Shown here: one piece after another, positions 24,057 to 38,200 of the stretch
Layout: every line of letters starts with the position of its first letter
Numbering within the stretch: the first letter of the stretch is position 1
Assembly (NCBI GenBank): GCA_900618425.1
Contig: UZAN01040229.1
Location: 3,783 to 67,782, forward strand
DNA: 64,000 bases
From: Echinostoma caproni
Lineage: Eukaryota > Platyhelminthes > Trematoda > Plagiorchiida > Echinostomatidae
Reading direction: 5' to 3'
The notes under the pieces: model-generated
Told to the model about the DNA's origin: nothing
Seen by the model: only the letters and a program-made list of their open reading frames with translations
Databases searched by the model: none
Position numbers and translations under genes: made by a program

Positions 24057-26449
24057 ATGTTTAGTCACCGAGTGTATGCCTTTTCCACAGTAACTTCTCT
24101 TCAACGTAAGCCACCTTACCGGCAGTTAAGCGCTCATTTGGATCAGGCCGCAAGATGCGTAGGGACCGCACAAAGGCTGGTTTGCTGGTGGCATAAATCA
24201 ATGAAAACCATCAAAAAGAAAGGTTTCTTTTCAATGGCAAACGTTCTTCTCCTAATGCAGGTACTGTTTTATGAAATACACCGTATAAATTAGAGTGTAA
24301 ACTTTTGTGAAACATTGCACTTCTCATGCAGGTCGGCANCACAATCGATTAAGTCAAATCGGGTGTGAAGCACATGTGAGCTACTTTGAAGTTCCGCAGA
24401 TATTTAGTCGATCTGTTTTGCTTGCGCAAACGCTTTGGTTCCATTTTCTGAAAAAGAGACAAACTCTTAAATGAGATTCGCGGAACTGATATCAAAACTG
24501 CGCTCTGCTAAAACTCGGACACTACAAGGCCCCTCTACACGTTTCACTGAATTCAGGCCCCAATAATATTAGCATATCGTGAGACCAGTGGGTCTTTTCA
24601 TTCGGTGACTGGAATCTCAGACACTTAGTCTTCCAATCGGGGCGAAATACTCCTAAAATATGCAGGGTTGTGAAACGATTAGAAAAACAACTTTGTGACA
24701 GGGACATTCGCATTTTGCGAGCAAATGAGAAAGAGACCACTGTTTTATTAAGAGAATTGAGCTCGGGGTGCGTATACATAACTTTTGATTCTCCGTCTGT
24801 TCCCTTAGATACTTCTTGTTGACAAAATTGTGTTTTAAAATTGACGGCACCAGGCAAACTGTTTTTAACAAATCCTAGATAAATTCGGAGCATAATGATT
24901 TTTCCGTTTTTATTCTTTCAAGCTGATAAAACACCTTAAACGGTTTACTTGGGTGTGCGTAAGCAGAATCTTTCCAAAAGCGCTGGAAAACACTTTCTGG
25001 AAATAACGATATCTTTTGATTTAAATTTTAACATTGAGAAAATCGCACTAATGCAAATATCACGTTATAACCAAGTCAAGATTTGACGGGGGTGTCTTTG
25101 ATGTAACCGTAAATAGCAAAAAACATCAGCTGTTGGGGTTAGCTGATCGAATAATGTCCTTTGTAGATTATACACTTTACAGAGATAGAACTGCACCGAG
25201 TTCATTCAATCGCGTCCATATAAGGTGTGGCATTTCTCCCACTCAAATTATAGGTTCGTTAATTTAAATGCGTTTAATTTACTGCTCCACCATCAACAGA
25301 ACAGAGTTTCATTTTCAAACTGTCAAACTGAAAAAGAAAAGCCTAAAAGGCAATAGTTGTCATACTCTCTTATCATTTCAATGTCAAACTGTGCGGAAAT
25401 ATCGAATTTGGGCGGAGCATTTGCCTTGTTCTGTGGAACTTGCGTTTACTTTCAGTTGCCAGAATAACGTCTTATTTAAATGTACGGAGTTAATTGAGAT
25501 GTATTTAGTTTTCCTCAAACCAACCCCTACAACTGAAGGGAACAATTGAATGCGAGTCACTGATATAACATTAAACATTTCCGGACTGAATTAAGTTCAC
25601 TTACTTGCTTATGGGTGTCGTTCATTCTTGTGGTTAGAAACGTATACATATTTTAGAAACATTTTCATATTTCATATTTGACTTTTGTGCAATAGGGTCT
25701 TGAATAACCACAAATCGTAATTTGCGTTATTTCCAGATACGTCGTATCATTTTTCTCGAAACTCATACATTTTGAGTGATGGCCATTGATCGCAAAAGCT
25801 GTAAGTCAACATTTAGCATTCACAAAGTCGCCAGCAGAACACAATTATTGTTGTCAGGTTTTTGGTAAACGGAGAAAGGCAAAGAAATGTGTGTTTTTGC
25901 ATGACACGATCTCAATTTTTGATCGAATCCGGTAATAATGTCAAAATTTGTTCAATTGGGTTATCAACACACCATTAATTTACCAATACAACTAAGCAGC
26001 CTTTGGAATTTTCATGGAAAATTCCTTAGGGTGAATGATTTTACGGTGTGCTTATTTGTGCATTTAACTCCGATTCTTTGGTACTGCCTCGGCAACAGAA
26101 TTGTTTGGGCTCTACCCTGCACTCTCTAATGAATGATAACAGGCTTCTACTCGGATTATAAAAGCAGAGTGAATATCAGTGCTGTTAGTTTGAACCTTGC
26201 GAATCAATTGGTTATTCTTGCGTCGTAAAAACAAGTTCAGTTGGTGTCCATTCATGGGTTTATATACTACCAGAGTCACAGATCCATTCACTATCAGTAT
26301 AAAAGAGAGAGTTGCCAATGAATTCCGTTTGAGTCTTGGTACCGTGCTAATATGTATTCCGTCATTTAACCAGTCTAAATGGTGAGCAATCTACCATTGA
26401 CTGAGATAAATTTGTATTTGCTTATAAACAGTCAATCCTATGTTTCAAT
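24057..26449. other. No confident gene
   Basis: A minus-strand frame of 123 codons (24522-24893) has a moderately protein-like end (FRPDWKTKCLRFQSPNEK) but no splice context or recognised family. Confidence 0.45.
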
Positions 26450-26850
26450 AGTAGGAAGCCCTACCCAGTGCCTTCTCGTGGAGGAGGTGTTTTCCCATTA
26501 AAGCCAGAGGACGAAAGGCCGACATCCGGTGCTATAACCGGGTTGGTGGATCACTGGTAGTTCACCTAAGGGAGTTGGCTAAAATCCCTGGTTCTAAACC
26601 AACCATGAGGAGCCGCACGAACCACTCTCGCACCTTTCCGGCTGTGGCAGTGGTCACCGGCTCGATTGGGCACCTTGGACGTTTGACCTCGTCCAAAAGG
26701 CGAATGATCCAATGAACTGGACCCCGGCTCCCAATGGAGGTTTTCTTACACCGCCCCGCTGCTTTGCGGGTCAGGCTTCGGCTAGCCGAAGGCTCCGGTT
26801 GTGAATTCCTCAAGAAAATTCACCTGCCTTGGCCTGGGCAACCTGACCGT
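26450..26850 (+). repeat. GC-rich composite repeat with tRNA-like boxes
   Basis: This block is sharply GC-richer than the surrounding AT-rich DNA. It contains a box-A-like GTGGATCACTGGTAGTTCACC-type segment (about 26546-26566), box B CCTGGTTCTAAACC (26587-26600), a second box-A-like GTGGCAGTGGTCACCGG (about 26644-26660), and a perfect 16-bp palindrome at 26776-26791. AGGCCGACATCCGGTGCTAT (26517-26536) has a relative at 63737. A minus-strand open frame of 83 codons lies across it but shows no recognisable protein. It could be a SINE with an extended body or part of a larger repeat. Confidence 0.5.
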
Positions 26851-27806
26851 ATTCAGCCCACAGACCAATCATGAAATGCTTTTTTCTTTTTTATGAAGAT
26901 TATTGTACCGTGATTTGCCTGGCACACAGTCTATCCTCAGTCAAATATATAACATATATCAATAGAATTCTGAAGGTTTGGGTTTTCCATGTGAAGTACA
27001 TTTGAGGTATTTGTATCTTATAAGCGAGGATAGGATGCGAAAAGATCAGATGTATAATATGATGAATGATATTACAAACAAGGGTTCCATCTTATTCCCT
27101 ATGCGAATATTATTGTATGAAAAACAAACCACGTCAGTCGCTTTTAAGTATCGCTCGGGTTTCACTCAGCAATGATAATAATACCTCAATCAAACAGAAA
27201 TTTTAATCCAGAGTATTTTGTATCCCATTAATGATAAGGCACCCTCAATATTCGTAAACATCCTGCGAGTTACTGAAACGTTCTACTTAGTAAGGAAAAA
27301 CAACAATAAAATTTTGATGTCAAATAAATACCATTTTGGCGAAGAACGTCGTTTTCATTTATTCGTATTCTTACCAGTACACCGGAATCTATCACGACTT
27401 GGAAATAGATAAATTGTCTTGGGAAAAAATAAGATCACATAAAAGATTACTGTAAATGGTTGGAAGTCGGATGCATCATGATCTTGTTCACTCATTTGAT
27501 CATTTATATAGATTACTCGTCCCGCGGCGAGTGTGTTTTAGTTCCTGCACAAATTGTTTTAGGTCAAACGTAGGGAGGTTAGGTGTACGCATTTCAACCA
27601 CCTTCTCTGTGTCTTGTATGCCACAGCGAACTGGACTCGATATTCGCGCACAAACTTTGTACACGGGACAGGAAGCTTCAGCAACATTCACATTGTAATT
27701 TGCTTTAGCTAATTTTGAATCTGCCGTAGTGGTGAGTGGCTCAATTTGTGAGGGCTTGCAAAATACAGATTGATAGTTGTTTAATTCGTACGAGCTTGTA
27801 TTTTCT
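26851..27806. other. No confident gene
   Basis: A minus-strand frame (27500-27904) starts inside the adjacent SINE and then reads VYKVCARISSPVRCGIQDTE and FDLKQFVQELKHTRRG. It is protein-like but unplaced. Confidence 0.4.
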
Positions 27807-27939
27807 CTGGGTCGTCTAGCGTTTATGGTTAGCAAAATAGCTACCCAGAGGTCTTGAGTTCTAATCCAGCCACTGCCGACTAACTCTTCCATTTGTTTGT
27901 ACATTTATGAAGTGGTTAACTAAAAAATGAAGTAAAACG
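27807..27939 (+). mobile_element. tRNA-derived SINE
   Basis: A tRNA-like head begins near 27811 (TCTAGCGTTTATGGTTAGCA, box A) and carries box B GAGTTCTAATCC (27856-27867). A short body leads to GTACATTTATGAAG and a tail AAAAAATGAAGTAAAAC. The tail resembles that of the other SINEs here although the head differs. Confidence 0.6.
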
Positions 27940-28826
27940 TTCGACAATATAGCAGGTACGAATGTTGTTGATAAAACCCATTTCAAGTGATCAGGTTCCT
28001 GGAAATCTCACTCGTCCAATCGACTTGTCATTAATATTCTCCAGAGGCAACATACAGAGATCGCATGATCAAGCGTTTCCCAACCGGATAAAAGTTGGCG
28101 GTTATTTCTAAGCGATAAACAAATGCCTGGAACATATTCACTTGGTTGCCGCCTTTCAAAATGGATACCAGAATTGAGCACTCGAACTTGCGACAAATAT
28201 TTGCAATTAGGTTATGTATTAATCTTATCAAGTCCCATCAAAGTATGTATATGAATCCCAGATCTATCCTCCTGAATATGTTGGCCGTCAATCTGTGTTT
28301 GACAACTGCTGTCATTTACACCACTCCTTGCATCTCGTGGGTTAGAAGTATAAGCGACAATCGAGTATGTCATTGAGTTTTTGGTCACTGCTTCAATACA
28401 ATATCAACGCATCAATTTCAATACTTCCCCTTTGTGATAAAAGTGCCTATCAGTAAGTGCTTTATTTATAAAGATTGATGCAAGTTGGTGGAGATAAAGC
28501 CATATCACAACGTCAATGGATAAATCGTTTAACACAAGATTGTTTGTTTGAATATCTGATTTAGGCGTGGAAAATGCGAAACTCCTCTGATTAGCGTCAC
28601 TAAAGAAAATGACACAATTCAGTTTAGTGGCAAGGCTGCTTCATAAAAACAAGGTTTGATTGAAAATTTATATGATAAGAGCATTCAATGAAAGTAAAAG
28701 CTTTGCCAACGAATTCTTGTCCACAATGCTACTCACTTGTCTGTTTTTCCTGAAATGTGTAACTCATTTTATTTATACATACATCGGTGGTCACATCTGT
28801 AAATACTTCGTCCTAATGTGTTTCAG

Positions 28827-29081
28827 CCCTTGGTTTTTCGCATCGAACACCTCTGGAGAATCAAACACATTTTATATGAATTGCAAGTGCGATCGGCGGT
28901 GCCTAATGACGAAACACTAGGTACAACGTTTGATATCTTACGCTGTGCTTTGACCAACGTTTTAGTACTAAAATCGAGTATAAAGCACCCCTATTTGGGT
29001 TTCCCTCTCTCGTTTCGCGATCTGGAAATATCACAGTTGTCTACAGTGGATCAACTGCAAGTTGGCGATCTTGATCAATAA
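28827..29081 (+). CDS. Candidate terminal exon, unknown protein
   Basis: A strong splice acceptor, TAATGTGTTTCAG, ends at 28826. An open frame of 84 codons follows in phase 0 to TAA at 29079-29081. It begins PLVFRIEHLWRIKHILYELQ and ends VDQLQVGDLDQ, with a natural-looking residue mix and codon use unlike the low-complexity frames around it. It reads as two or more helices. I do not recognise a family and find no clear upstream exon or polyadenylation signal, so it could be an old gene relic. Confidence 0.4.
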   Translation, partial: PLVFRIEHLWRIKHILYELQVRSAVPNDETLGTTFDILRCALTNVLVLKSSIKHPYLGFPLSFRDLEISQLSTVDQLQVGDLDQ

Positions 29082-32044
29082 CTTCTTCTCAGATGTATCA
29101 TAATAAGCGTGATTTGACAAGCCTCTACAAACAATTCCGACTATTTCTTTCCGAAAAAATGTGTGATCCAGTTCTTGTCATAGTGTTTTACATGTAATGT
29201 TTCGATTTCCTTTATTTCGATCGTTTAAAAAACCTTTAGATTCAAAGACTGAATTTATCTCTGTATCTTACCTTTAGTTCTTGAGAAAATAATTATTTTT
29301 TCCCGCACGTCACTATGCACATTTCACTATCATTCTCCCATAACGAAAATCACTTTTTTTCTCAGAACCTGCTTGTTATCCCATCATATGTAAAAGCTGA
29401 AATATGCAAATTAAAACACTTCCAATTTTTTTTCATTGGCTTTGCAAATGCGGAACGGTTTCTACAAAGGTTGTTTATTAAAAACAGCACTAATGAAAAT
29501 ATTTCCAATGTGGTATTCGCGGAGCTCTGTACTTTTCCATTTCAATTGGTAACAAGTAACATTTTGTCTCTTTTCAAGCCTTTTACTTGTTCATTAGATC
29601 ATATCCTGCTTCACAGTGCGATTCCCACCAAGTCTAAGTTAACGAAAGTGAACAAGGCGGTAACGGCAAAGGAAACCATGGTTTCACCTTGTATGCAAAA
29701 GCTGCCGTCTGTACAGGAAAACCGTTGAGAGGTGATAGTATGTTCCTTGTGTCCTTGTATTTTTTAAACTATTTCAGTCATTAAAACAATTCTGGGATAG
29801 ATATTGACTTTCAGGTTATTTTCGTTGAATAATGTCCACATGTTACGACCAAATGGAATAGTGTGCTAACGGTGACATTTTGGACTATGTGATATTTCGG
29901 TAATACCTTATGTTCAAAACGTTTGATTTCCCTACCGTGGGATTTCCATGACCACCACTGGTTCTCGCTAATTCCTAATTTGTCTCGTGTACTAATGATC
30001 ACCCAACCTTTAATGAAGAACTCAACTCTCGCATATGATAACGCCAGTATCAGCTGCATTTCGGACACAGACTAAAAGTGTCGGAATTCATCAATCCAGT
30101 GAACTGATTTATAATTTATTTTTATTTATAATTTTAAGGGATTATGTTTTGCAGTGAATTTCAGTCAATCTTGACTCTTGTTGGAATGGCAATGGTCACA
30201 TTAATCGGGCGCTACAAGACGTTCCCAAATCCATTGTTTTAGTTGTTGGCTGATACACTATTTATCATATTGTCGTCAGCTTTTGTAGAGCATAAGCACT
30301 TGAAGGTTAAAATTAAACCCAGATACATTTTTTGTGTAAGAAAACTGCGTCATACACACTCTTGTTTTTATCTGAACTGTGAAAAACCCCACGGGTATCA
30401 CAAAAGACTGTGGATTATGTTCATTAACTGCAGTAGCATTGCCAAATTACCTTGTGAATGCAAGTGGTTAGGGAAAATCATGAAGCACCTCAAAGTGGAA
30501 TACTGAATCACGGGCAGCCGACCTAATCCTTTTAAATTGAATTTGTCTTTGGCAATTTGATAGTATATATGCTTATTTGTGTGTTGAAATCCATCAAATA
30601 TTGGTTGTTTTATCTACGCTGAAACTCGCAGATGAACCTTCACCCACTTATAGTGTATTTATAATTATATTTATGATGTAATATGGATTGCAATGATGCT
30701 GTGTGTGATGACGGACAAAGAGTGATGAACAGGTGTTTTGTATCTGCTTGAAATTATCAGTGGTGTTTACTTTTGCGTGGCCTTGCTGACACCTCAAATG
30801 CAGTTCGCCTTTAGACACATCACAGACAATACTTAGACATGGATTAGGCATTCAGGCGTCTTTAAATGTCTTAAGATCAACTACTATGATTCTTTTTATT
30901 ATTTATATTAGCAATTACTGGAAGATACTTTAAATTTCCTTCATGAAACCATATTCTTTCTTCTGGATGGTCCATAATGGTATGTGCATTAGTATAACAT
31001 ATTTTTGATATATTATGCGAGCACATAATCCTGTCACCTTTCACTTATCTACTGTTGAGACAACATTGTGCTATTGGTGACTTTCAAAAAGATTTTAAAT
31101 ATAAAAATTATCACAGATCATGGTTACCGCTTAAATATGGATAAACTTTTTATGTACTGCTATAATGGGAAATGACTAAAACAAAAACAAGCATTTCAGG
31201 TAGGTCTTCTTCTAAAACATTCCTCTGCGGAACGTTTCGATCAACCAGTAAGAGCACCAGTGCATAAACTTGTCTCGTTCTATCACAATGAATATTGAAG
31301 TTAGGTTTGCGAGCACCATTCAAGTTGCTGATTCAAGTGACAAATTTATCATTTATTTTCTTGATTATAGAGAGTACAAATAAAAATATATCAAGAAAAT
31401 AATTCGATGGCGGTTTTCCAATTTTTCATTCGCAATTCTGATGCATCTGGTAGTGATGACGTCAATGCTCACTTCCATGTGATTGCGACTGCAACTTAGC
31501 ATCCGATAGACAGAGTGGCATGGTCTACCTTGATCGATCTTAAAGAGTCATAAATATCATTTGATACTATGAAAGGTTCACACCATACTAGAAACCTAAC
31601 CTTGTACTTTGGATGCAATAGACTCAACAGTACCCCGAAGTTTTGTCCAGCCGTTGTTGGACTTCATGTACAAGTGTGAGTCTCTCTTTGTTGAATAATA
31701 TTATCCTAGACAAAACATTACAAAGAACAGGCACCTAAGGAAGCACCTACTAATCGAAGTCAAAGTTCCCATATAAGATGATCATGGTTAATAATCCTCC
31801 CGAAAGGAGTTGTATGGGATGTTTATCGTCGATTAAGTACATAAAATAAGGAGCATATGGTTACTTTTAGATATATTACTTAACGGGTAAACGATTGTTC
31901 CGAGTAACTCTCTATAACGTTTCGTTAATAACCCCTTTAGACAGTTACAAAGAAACAAATGTTCGTTTCTATATATTACACGATACACGCTCTTGTGATA
32001 TCTACGCTTGACTAAACGGAACACTCAATAACTACGAGGTGGAC
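29082..32044. other. No gene seen
   Basis: A plus-strand frame of 137 codons at 29315-29728 lacks any recognised motif. The rest is AT-rich. Confidence 0.5.
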
Positions 32045-32236
32045 TTAGCCTTGGTTCTCTCATTGAACTTAAAACCTTAGACACATCAACACCTGGTTGT
32101 CCATAGTCCAGACCCCGCAGTCGCCCATCTTCATTATATCTGTATTTCCCCAGGCAATCATTTTATGACCGCAACCACATTCCTCAAAGTTGAATGTGTA
32201 TTCGCATACTCAATAAAACAAAAGAAGGAAGTAAAT
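32045..32236 (+). mobile_element. SINE, family B, diverged copy with poor head
   Basis: From about 32115 the sequence follows the copy at 57108-57287: CTGTATTTCCCCAGGCA, a TATGACCGCA block, CCTCAAAGTTGAATG, then a TCAATAAAACA tail ending GGAAGTAAA. The tRNA-like head is not clearly recognisable, so the copy is old or 5'-truncated. Confidence 0.65.
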
Positions 32237-35200
32237 TCCATTTGTTTTATTTTTAATCATTTACTGTACAACAAAATAGAAGTGCTTTTCGATTAGCAGA
32301 ATCATGATTTCCTTTGATGCCGAATATGAGCCTTACGTTGCTTCGACAAAATCTTTTAGAACCGATAAATCAAAACGGTCTGATATTAACGTACAAAATC
32401 TACCCTCGGGTAGTGTTTTAGCACTGGTTTTATTTATTCTTTAGACTGTTTAGACTGAGGCAGCAATACATATACTTTCTGAGGTTACATATAAGGTCAA
32501 TTATATACTGTACTGTACTGTAGTACAATTGAATATTAGATAAAAGCTGGAAATTGGATTCTGATGATCACAGACAACTTTCGCAGAATAAAGAACGATA
32601 ATTATACAGAGAACGCACAATTATTCTATTGCATTCCGTTATTGCAAACGTCTTTCTGCTTCTCAGTACACCGGGTTTATTCACAGATTTAACAGATAAT
32701 TTTCCTTTTTTCAGGTTCAGTTGAAATCTTCGAAATATATTTGATGATTTTCCTGAGATTTTGCAGCGACGCAAAATCAGTTTCTATTCTGAGAGTTTTT
32801 ATGTAGAAAGATACACTAAAAGATCTGCCTAGTCGACCGTGAATATCTGCTTACAAAAAATGAGACGACACATACAAGCCACATAGTTCCGGCCAACGCT
32901 ACCCCAGTCTATCGTGCTACCGCATTCGTGAAAATGTTGATCCAACTCTTGCACCTATGAACAATCACAGAAGCTCTCAATGCACAACTAGGAGACATTA
33001 CAGACAGCAGATTCGATAGGGATTCTCATACAACCTGAGAGAGGAAATCCAAAAATATCCAAAAATACATTGCAGGCAACTCACAATTGATCCAACGAGC
33101 AATAGTACACACCAATAAGTATCGTCTTTGCTATATTTGGTACAGAACGGGTATTCAACCCGATTTCGGAAAATTCGAGCTGAGTGAAACAATGTTTCAT
33201 CGAACCGATAAAACTGTGTTGGTTAATAAAGGAATAAATTCAGGTCAGCTAAGCACACTTTAGGTCTAGTAATCGGATTCTCCGTGCACGCAAATGAGGC
33301 ATACACACAATGGTACATTTATTTGATCGGGGACACCTGATCCTCTAGCACCGAGTTCATAGTTGGAATATCTCTTACCAAGCGCTGACACGGGAAGCGC
33401 TATTCCAAGATGATCCGCAATTTAGCACGCAAACAAAGATGGGTTATCCAATGAGATCAAAGGTTCAACTATCAAACTTTTGTTGGCTGTTGTTACCTAC
33501 CGTTTTCAGGCTACAGTTCGTGTCAAGCCAAAATGTTTGCATCCAATCGGCCATTACGTGGCAGCCCCTCAAGCAAATTATCTTAGGAGATTAATTAGTT
33601 TGACTGATGACCTCATATCTTTCAACGCGTCATGTGGAAGCCTTCATATGGAAAGAAAAGACAAGAAGAGCTCATCTACAACCGATCATTGATAAGTACA
33701 CCGTTTTCGGTCTATACATGTCCGGTGGGTTACATCTTGCTGATATCGTTCAGGAGATACCAACTAATATCAATCACTGCTACAGTGACCAATTATTTCA
33801 CTCACACCATACTGTTCCTAATGAGTTATATGCAACAAAAAAGAGGAAATGGTTTTCACGGGCTCTGAAATCAGTTTGAGGTCTTAAGTACAAATATCAA
33901 TATATACAGATTACGTTTTGAATTTGTTGGACTGGTAAACCTTTTGAACGTCAAGGAGAGAGTTATGGCTTCAATAGAATTTACCACGTTAGTTACAGAC
34001 ATAGGTTGAACTTTACTTAGCATTGATCAGATATGGTAGAAAGATGGTATTCATGCATATCAGACATCAGTTCCCGTTTTCAGTGTAAAGCTTACAGACA
34101 AATGAGAGAACTGGCAACGGGAAGCCTTTAGGGGGTTTTCATCATCGCTATTCCATAAACTATGGCAACACATATATTACCTCAGTTACCATTATATAAA
34201 ATATCTTAATGATTAGCTCTTCATCGGGAAAAATTCGAAACTATTGGTTTTTTCATTAGGATCTTGAACCTTTGAAAAATGTGATTTCGTCTTTGGAAAA
34301 GGAATATGACTACACTCTTGCATTTGCAGACATTCCGATGTTCGAGTGGCAATCGTAACGAGTCGCAAGAGAGTCAACCACACCCGGATTACACGGTCAT
34401 TCTTATATTTACATTTACGTAGTTTCATGGCAATCAGCTGTCATTACGTTGAAATTGAAACATTATTTGATTGACAAAATCGTATCGGTACCCAGCGGAT
34501 TTGGGCAAACTTTGATCAGTTATTTTCGTCAATGGTTTCTGGAATGTTTTATCAAAAGATTTTGACTTTTTCCTACCACTATAAACGTCATCAGCGTAGA
34601 TCGTGCAACCGAGCAATGTTGTTTTCTCTCTTCGAATTACTAAACCCCCGTATAACCGTCAGGTCATCAGTTGTGTTGATACAAAAAGATATGGCACCAG
34701 ATTGCTTATATTTCGGATACCACAAATCGAACCATCTGAAACACACGCAACACACGTTCAAAGTTGTCTGTGATCATCACGTTGACCGAGTAGGTAGGTG
34801 TGTTCACGTATTTGGTCGTCCTTGTATGATGGCCATTCTGTGCAACATTTTGTGCACAATGCAACTAACGTCATCGGTTTTGATTTGGTCGCATTTCATT
34901 GTTTCGACTGCGTCTTTTGGAAACACAGTTAGAGAACTCATCTCATTTTTACTTACTCTATAATTGAGAAACATCTGTAGAGTTTGATGCGTCAACTAAC
35001 TGAATATACGAAAATCTGAGAATATGGTTATTGACATCGAACTTCATCTTCGAAAACGGGTATAAGCACCTTACAGGCCGGTCGCTTTTACTCATTCCTT
35101 TTTAAACAAGGTATTCAACGAATCTTAAATATCATTTCCACCATATCAACTGTAACTCCATGTTAAAAAAGAGTCAAAATTCCTGGTGCATGTGCTAAAT

Positions 35201-38200
35201 TTACAACAAACTGATTAAGTAATTAGGTGATATTTGAGGACCGAGCGTGCTGGTGTCCTTCCAGCAGCTCTAATCCTATCGCATGATGTATTAGTAGATA
35301 CATGTAACAACATTTGCTGATAAAGATTGCAACATTTCAATCATCAGCAAACTACCGATATTGCGTCTTCCTACAAACACGAACACGAGGGAGAGTTTGA
35401 GTAGGACTCTGATGCGTATACCTGTTAACCTGATGCTGGAAATTTTAGAGTACAGTTGAATATTTACTCTTCATATATAGTCAACAAGCGTGAGTGGCTT
35501 CAATTCAATAATTCTTTGTAAATTCCTTGGCCGCATTATTTTCGATTGAATTCTGTGACATGGTAACCTCATTCCCTTTTCTTACAGAATGTTGAACTTT
35601 TATAAATAAACTCTGCATCGTTGTGTTAAAGCCGTACAAATATTTCAAATCAAACGGAAATTGATGGATATTTTCAGATCAACTGTTGCAATCAAAATCC
35701 ATGTTTACGCAGATTCCCTAAAATATCAGTTCACAATTGTCGTTACCCGAAAAATCATTTATTATTTAAAAATGTTTCATGCAAGAATCACATGCATGTT
35801 TTGGTCTACGAACTCCTCGTGAATTAATTTTCTAAACGAATGTGAACTCATGCAAAGCAGTGGTGTGACGTGAACTAACTTGTTTTACCTGCGCAACACT
35901 TCCAATCTCAAAATATGTGAAAAACATGTCTTTTTGTAAATGAAACTTGCAAACTCATCATCGCATTCGAACAATGCGAAGTGTGTCAGCGATTTTACAG
36001 TTTCTAATGGGGCATTTATAAAACAGCTCATTTCACACTACCCAGGTTTATCGTTTGGGAAAATGCTCTTGGGTTCTGCTTCCATTTGTCGTATGTAATC
36101 AAATTTCATGAATCTTCCTACTTTTCGTTCAAATCAACAAAGCCTCTAGAACGATGATTTGTTTATATGGCTCAAAGCACAATGTTTCCTTTATTTATTT
36201 ATTCATTTGGCTGAGCATTGGTCCACTTTGCCATTTTTGTGTTGGTGCAGCTGCAACTAAATTGATACATATTGTTGAAGCTGTTTCTAGAATGAGATTC
36301 CATGGGGGTGAAAACCAAAATGTTAGCAATTGTAATATAAGCTTCAAGGGCATCAAACACATATGACAGATGCTGAGTCATCAATATATTTTCCGAGTAC
36401 AAAAATTAACATAACGAACCTTATGCTGTTCAGCGGTAAAAATGATTGTTTACGCTGTGCCACGACGACTCCTAGTGAACAATTCACCATGTTTATTCAA
36501 CGCAGTAACACATTTTTGCAAGATACCTAAAGTGAGAATCAACTAAGATGATCAGTTGAACTAATTATAATTTTTTTCTCCTAATAATATTAGGTTGTGA
36601 GCAGAGTAAATGTCTTTGTTCTGTGATACGTTTCATTCAGTTTTAACCTAGAAAATCAACTTTTGCTCCCCTTCTTTGATTAAAATCCAATTGTGGCTTC
36701 TCGCAACGTGGAACATTTCAGATATTTACCAGCTAGAACCTTATCTGGAGATATTTAACACAGTGCTCGGTTTCACTCACATCACGTCTTCTTTAGCGCT
36801 TTCCGAAGAGTGACCGAACGGTGCTGAAAACCCTTTTCACAAACCAAAAACCAATAATATATTTAAATTCTCATCTTAGGCTGTACGTTTGCAATCCGTT
36901 GTGTATTTTTATAGTTTAATCCCTCAGGATTTTCTGTGAAAAATATCGGTACCCGTATAAGACAGTTTTACCTTGATTATAAACAGATTACACACTGATT
37001 TTAACTCAGTAGCCACCGACCACACAAAGAAAGACGGCCACAACCATCCGGGTGTAATAGCGTTCATATATGAAACGATGGCAATCACAATTAGCTACAT
37101 CAAAGCGACCGCATTTACAGCGCGTTATTACAAAATCAGATTTTGTTCGCGTCATGATGCCAATGTGATGACGTTGTCCGAGGTCACCCGATTCACGAAT
37201 TACTGTAATGTTTGAACGAGGAAAACGCAAATCGTTGGTTTCAGTTGCCCTTCCCGCAAAACAGTTCAGATTTCTATGATTTAAAATAATTTTGCATGAG
37301 CTAAAATCGTTGACAATTTATTCGAAGCTACCGGTAAAAATAAGTAGACTTACAGGTTCGCATTATGAAAAGCTTTGAGACTCTGTATTACGCAACAGAA
37401 GTAACGAGTCTCAGGTCACTAACTTTGATTTTGAACACAGTTCGATTTCGAATAATTAGAAGTGATTACTTGCAGTCAGAAGAGAAACAACGCAATTTTT
37501 AAATACGCTGAAGAAACTAAGTTGTTTGCACTAGATTTGGCTACTTGTTTCAACTGACCGACAGCAGTCGTTCGTCGTTCGAGCACCATTAAAAGAACGT
37601 CATATTAGGAAGACCTGAGTTGGAAATTCGGTTTTCCCAACAAGCAAATTTTTAATGCACGACAAAAATTGGCTGGTTTGATTACACTGTAAGAACTTCA
37701 TATTCTTCGTTCTAATCACTGAGGATGAATATCTACCAAATTCATTTTTACTTGAAGCCGGTATCGTGTTACAGTTAATTTCACTGGGCAGCAATCTGAA
37801 TGATTGTGACTGGAAGTCAGGGGACTTACATCAAGTGCTGTTCGGTATCATGATCACATACAAAGATTTTTCTCCATTTAACTGTTCATTTTGAGATCAA
37901 ACGATGTGAGTGGATTCATGTTTTGAATTCAGGTATGTGCATCATGCACAAATTCGTGTTTAACCGGTCCACAATTTTGCTTGGTCAGATTTACTCTGTG
38001 ACGCTACAATAATAACTCATCCGAACCTCAGATGTGAATAATTGGTACACAATGCATTGATGTATCTGTTTTAGAATGGTCCCGCTTAATTCATGTTTTC
38101 TAGAACTGGGACCTCTTGTCGGAGGTCGTTGCATGAACGTTTTGATGGAAAATGTCTTAGTGATTTGTTTCAATGTCTTAGATGAATCGGTTCATTTTCA

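Noticed and set aside
27500..27904. Minus-strand 134-codon frame as a gene
   Set aside because: Its start lies in the reverse complement of a SINE and it lacks a recognised domain; only the later part is mildly protein-like.
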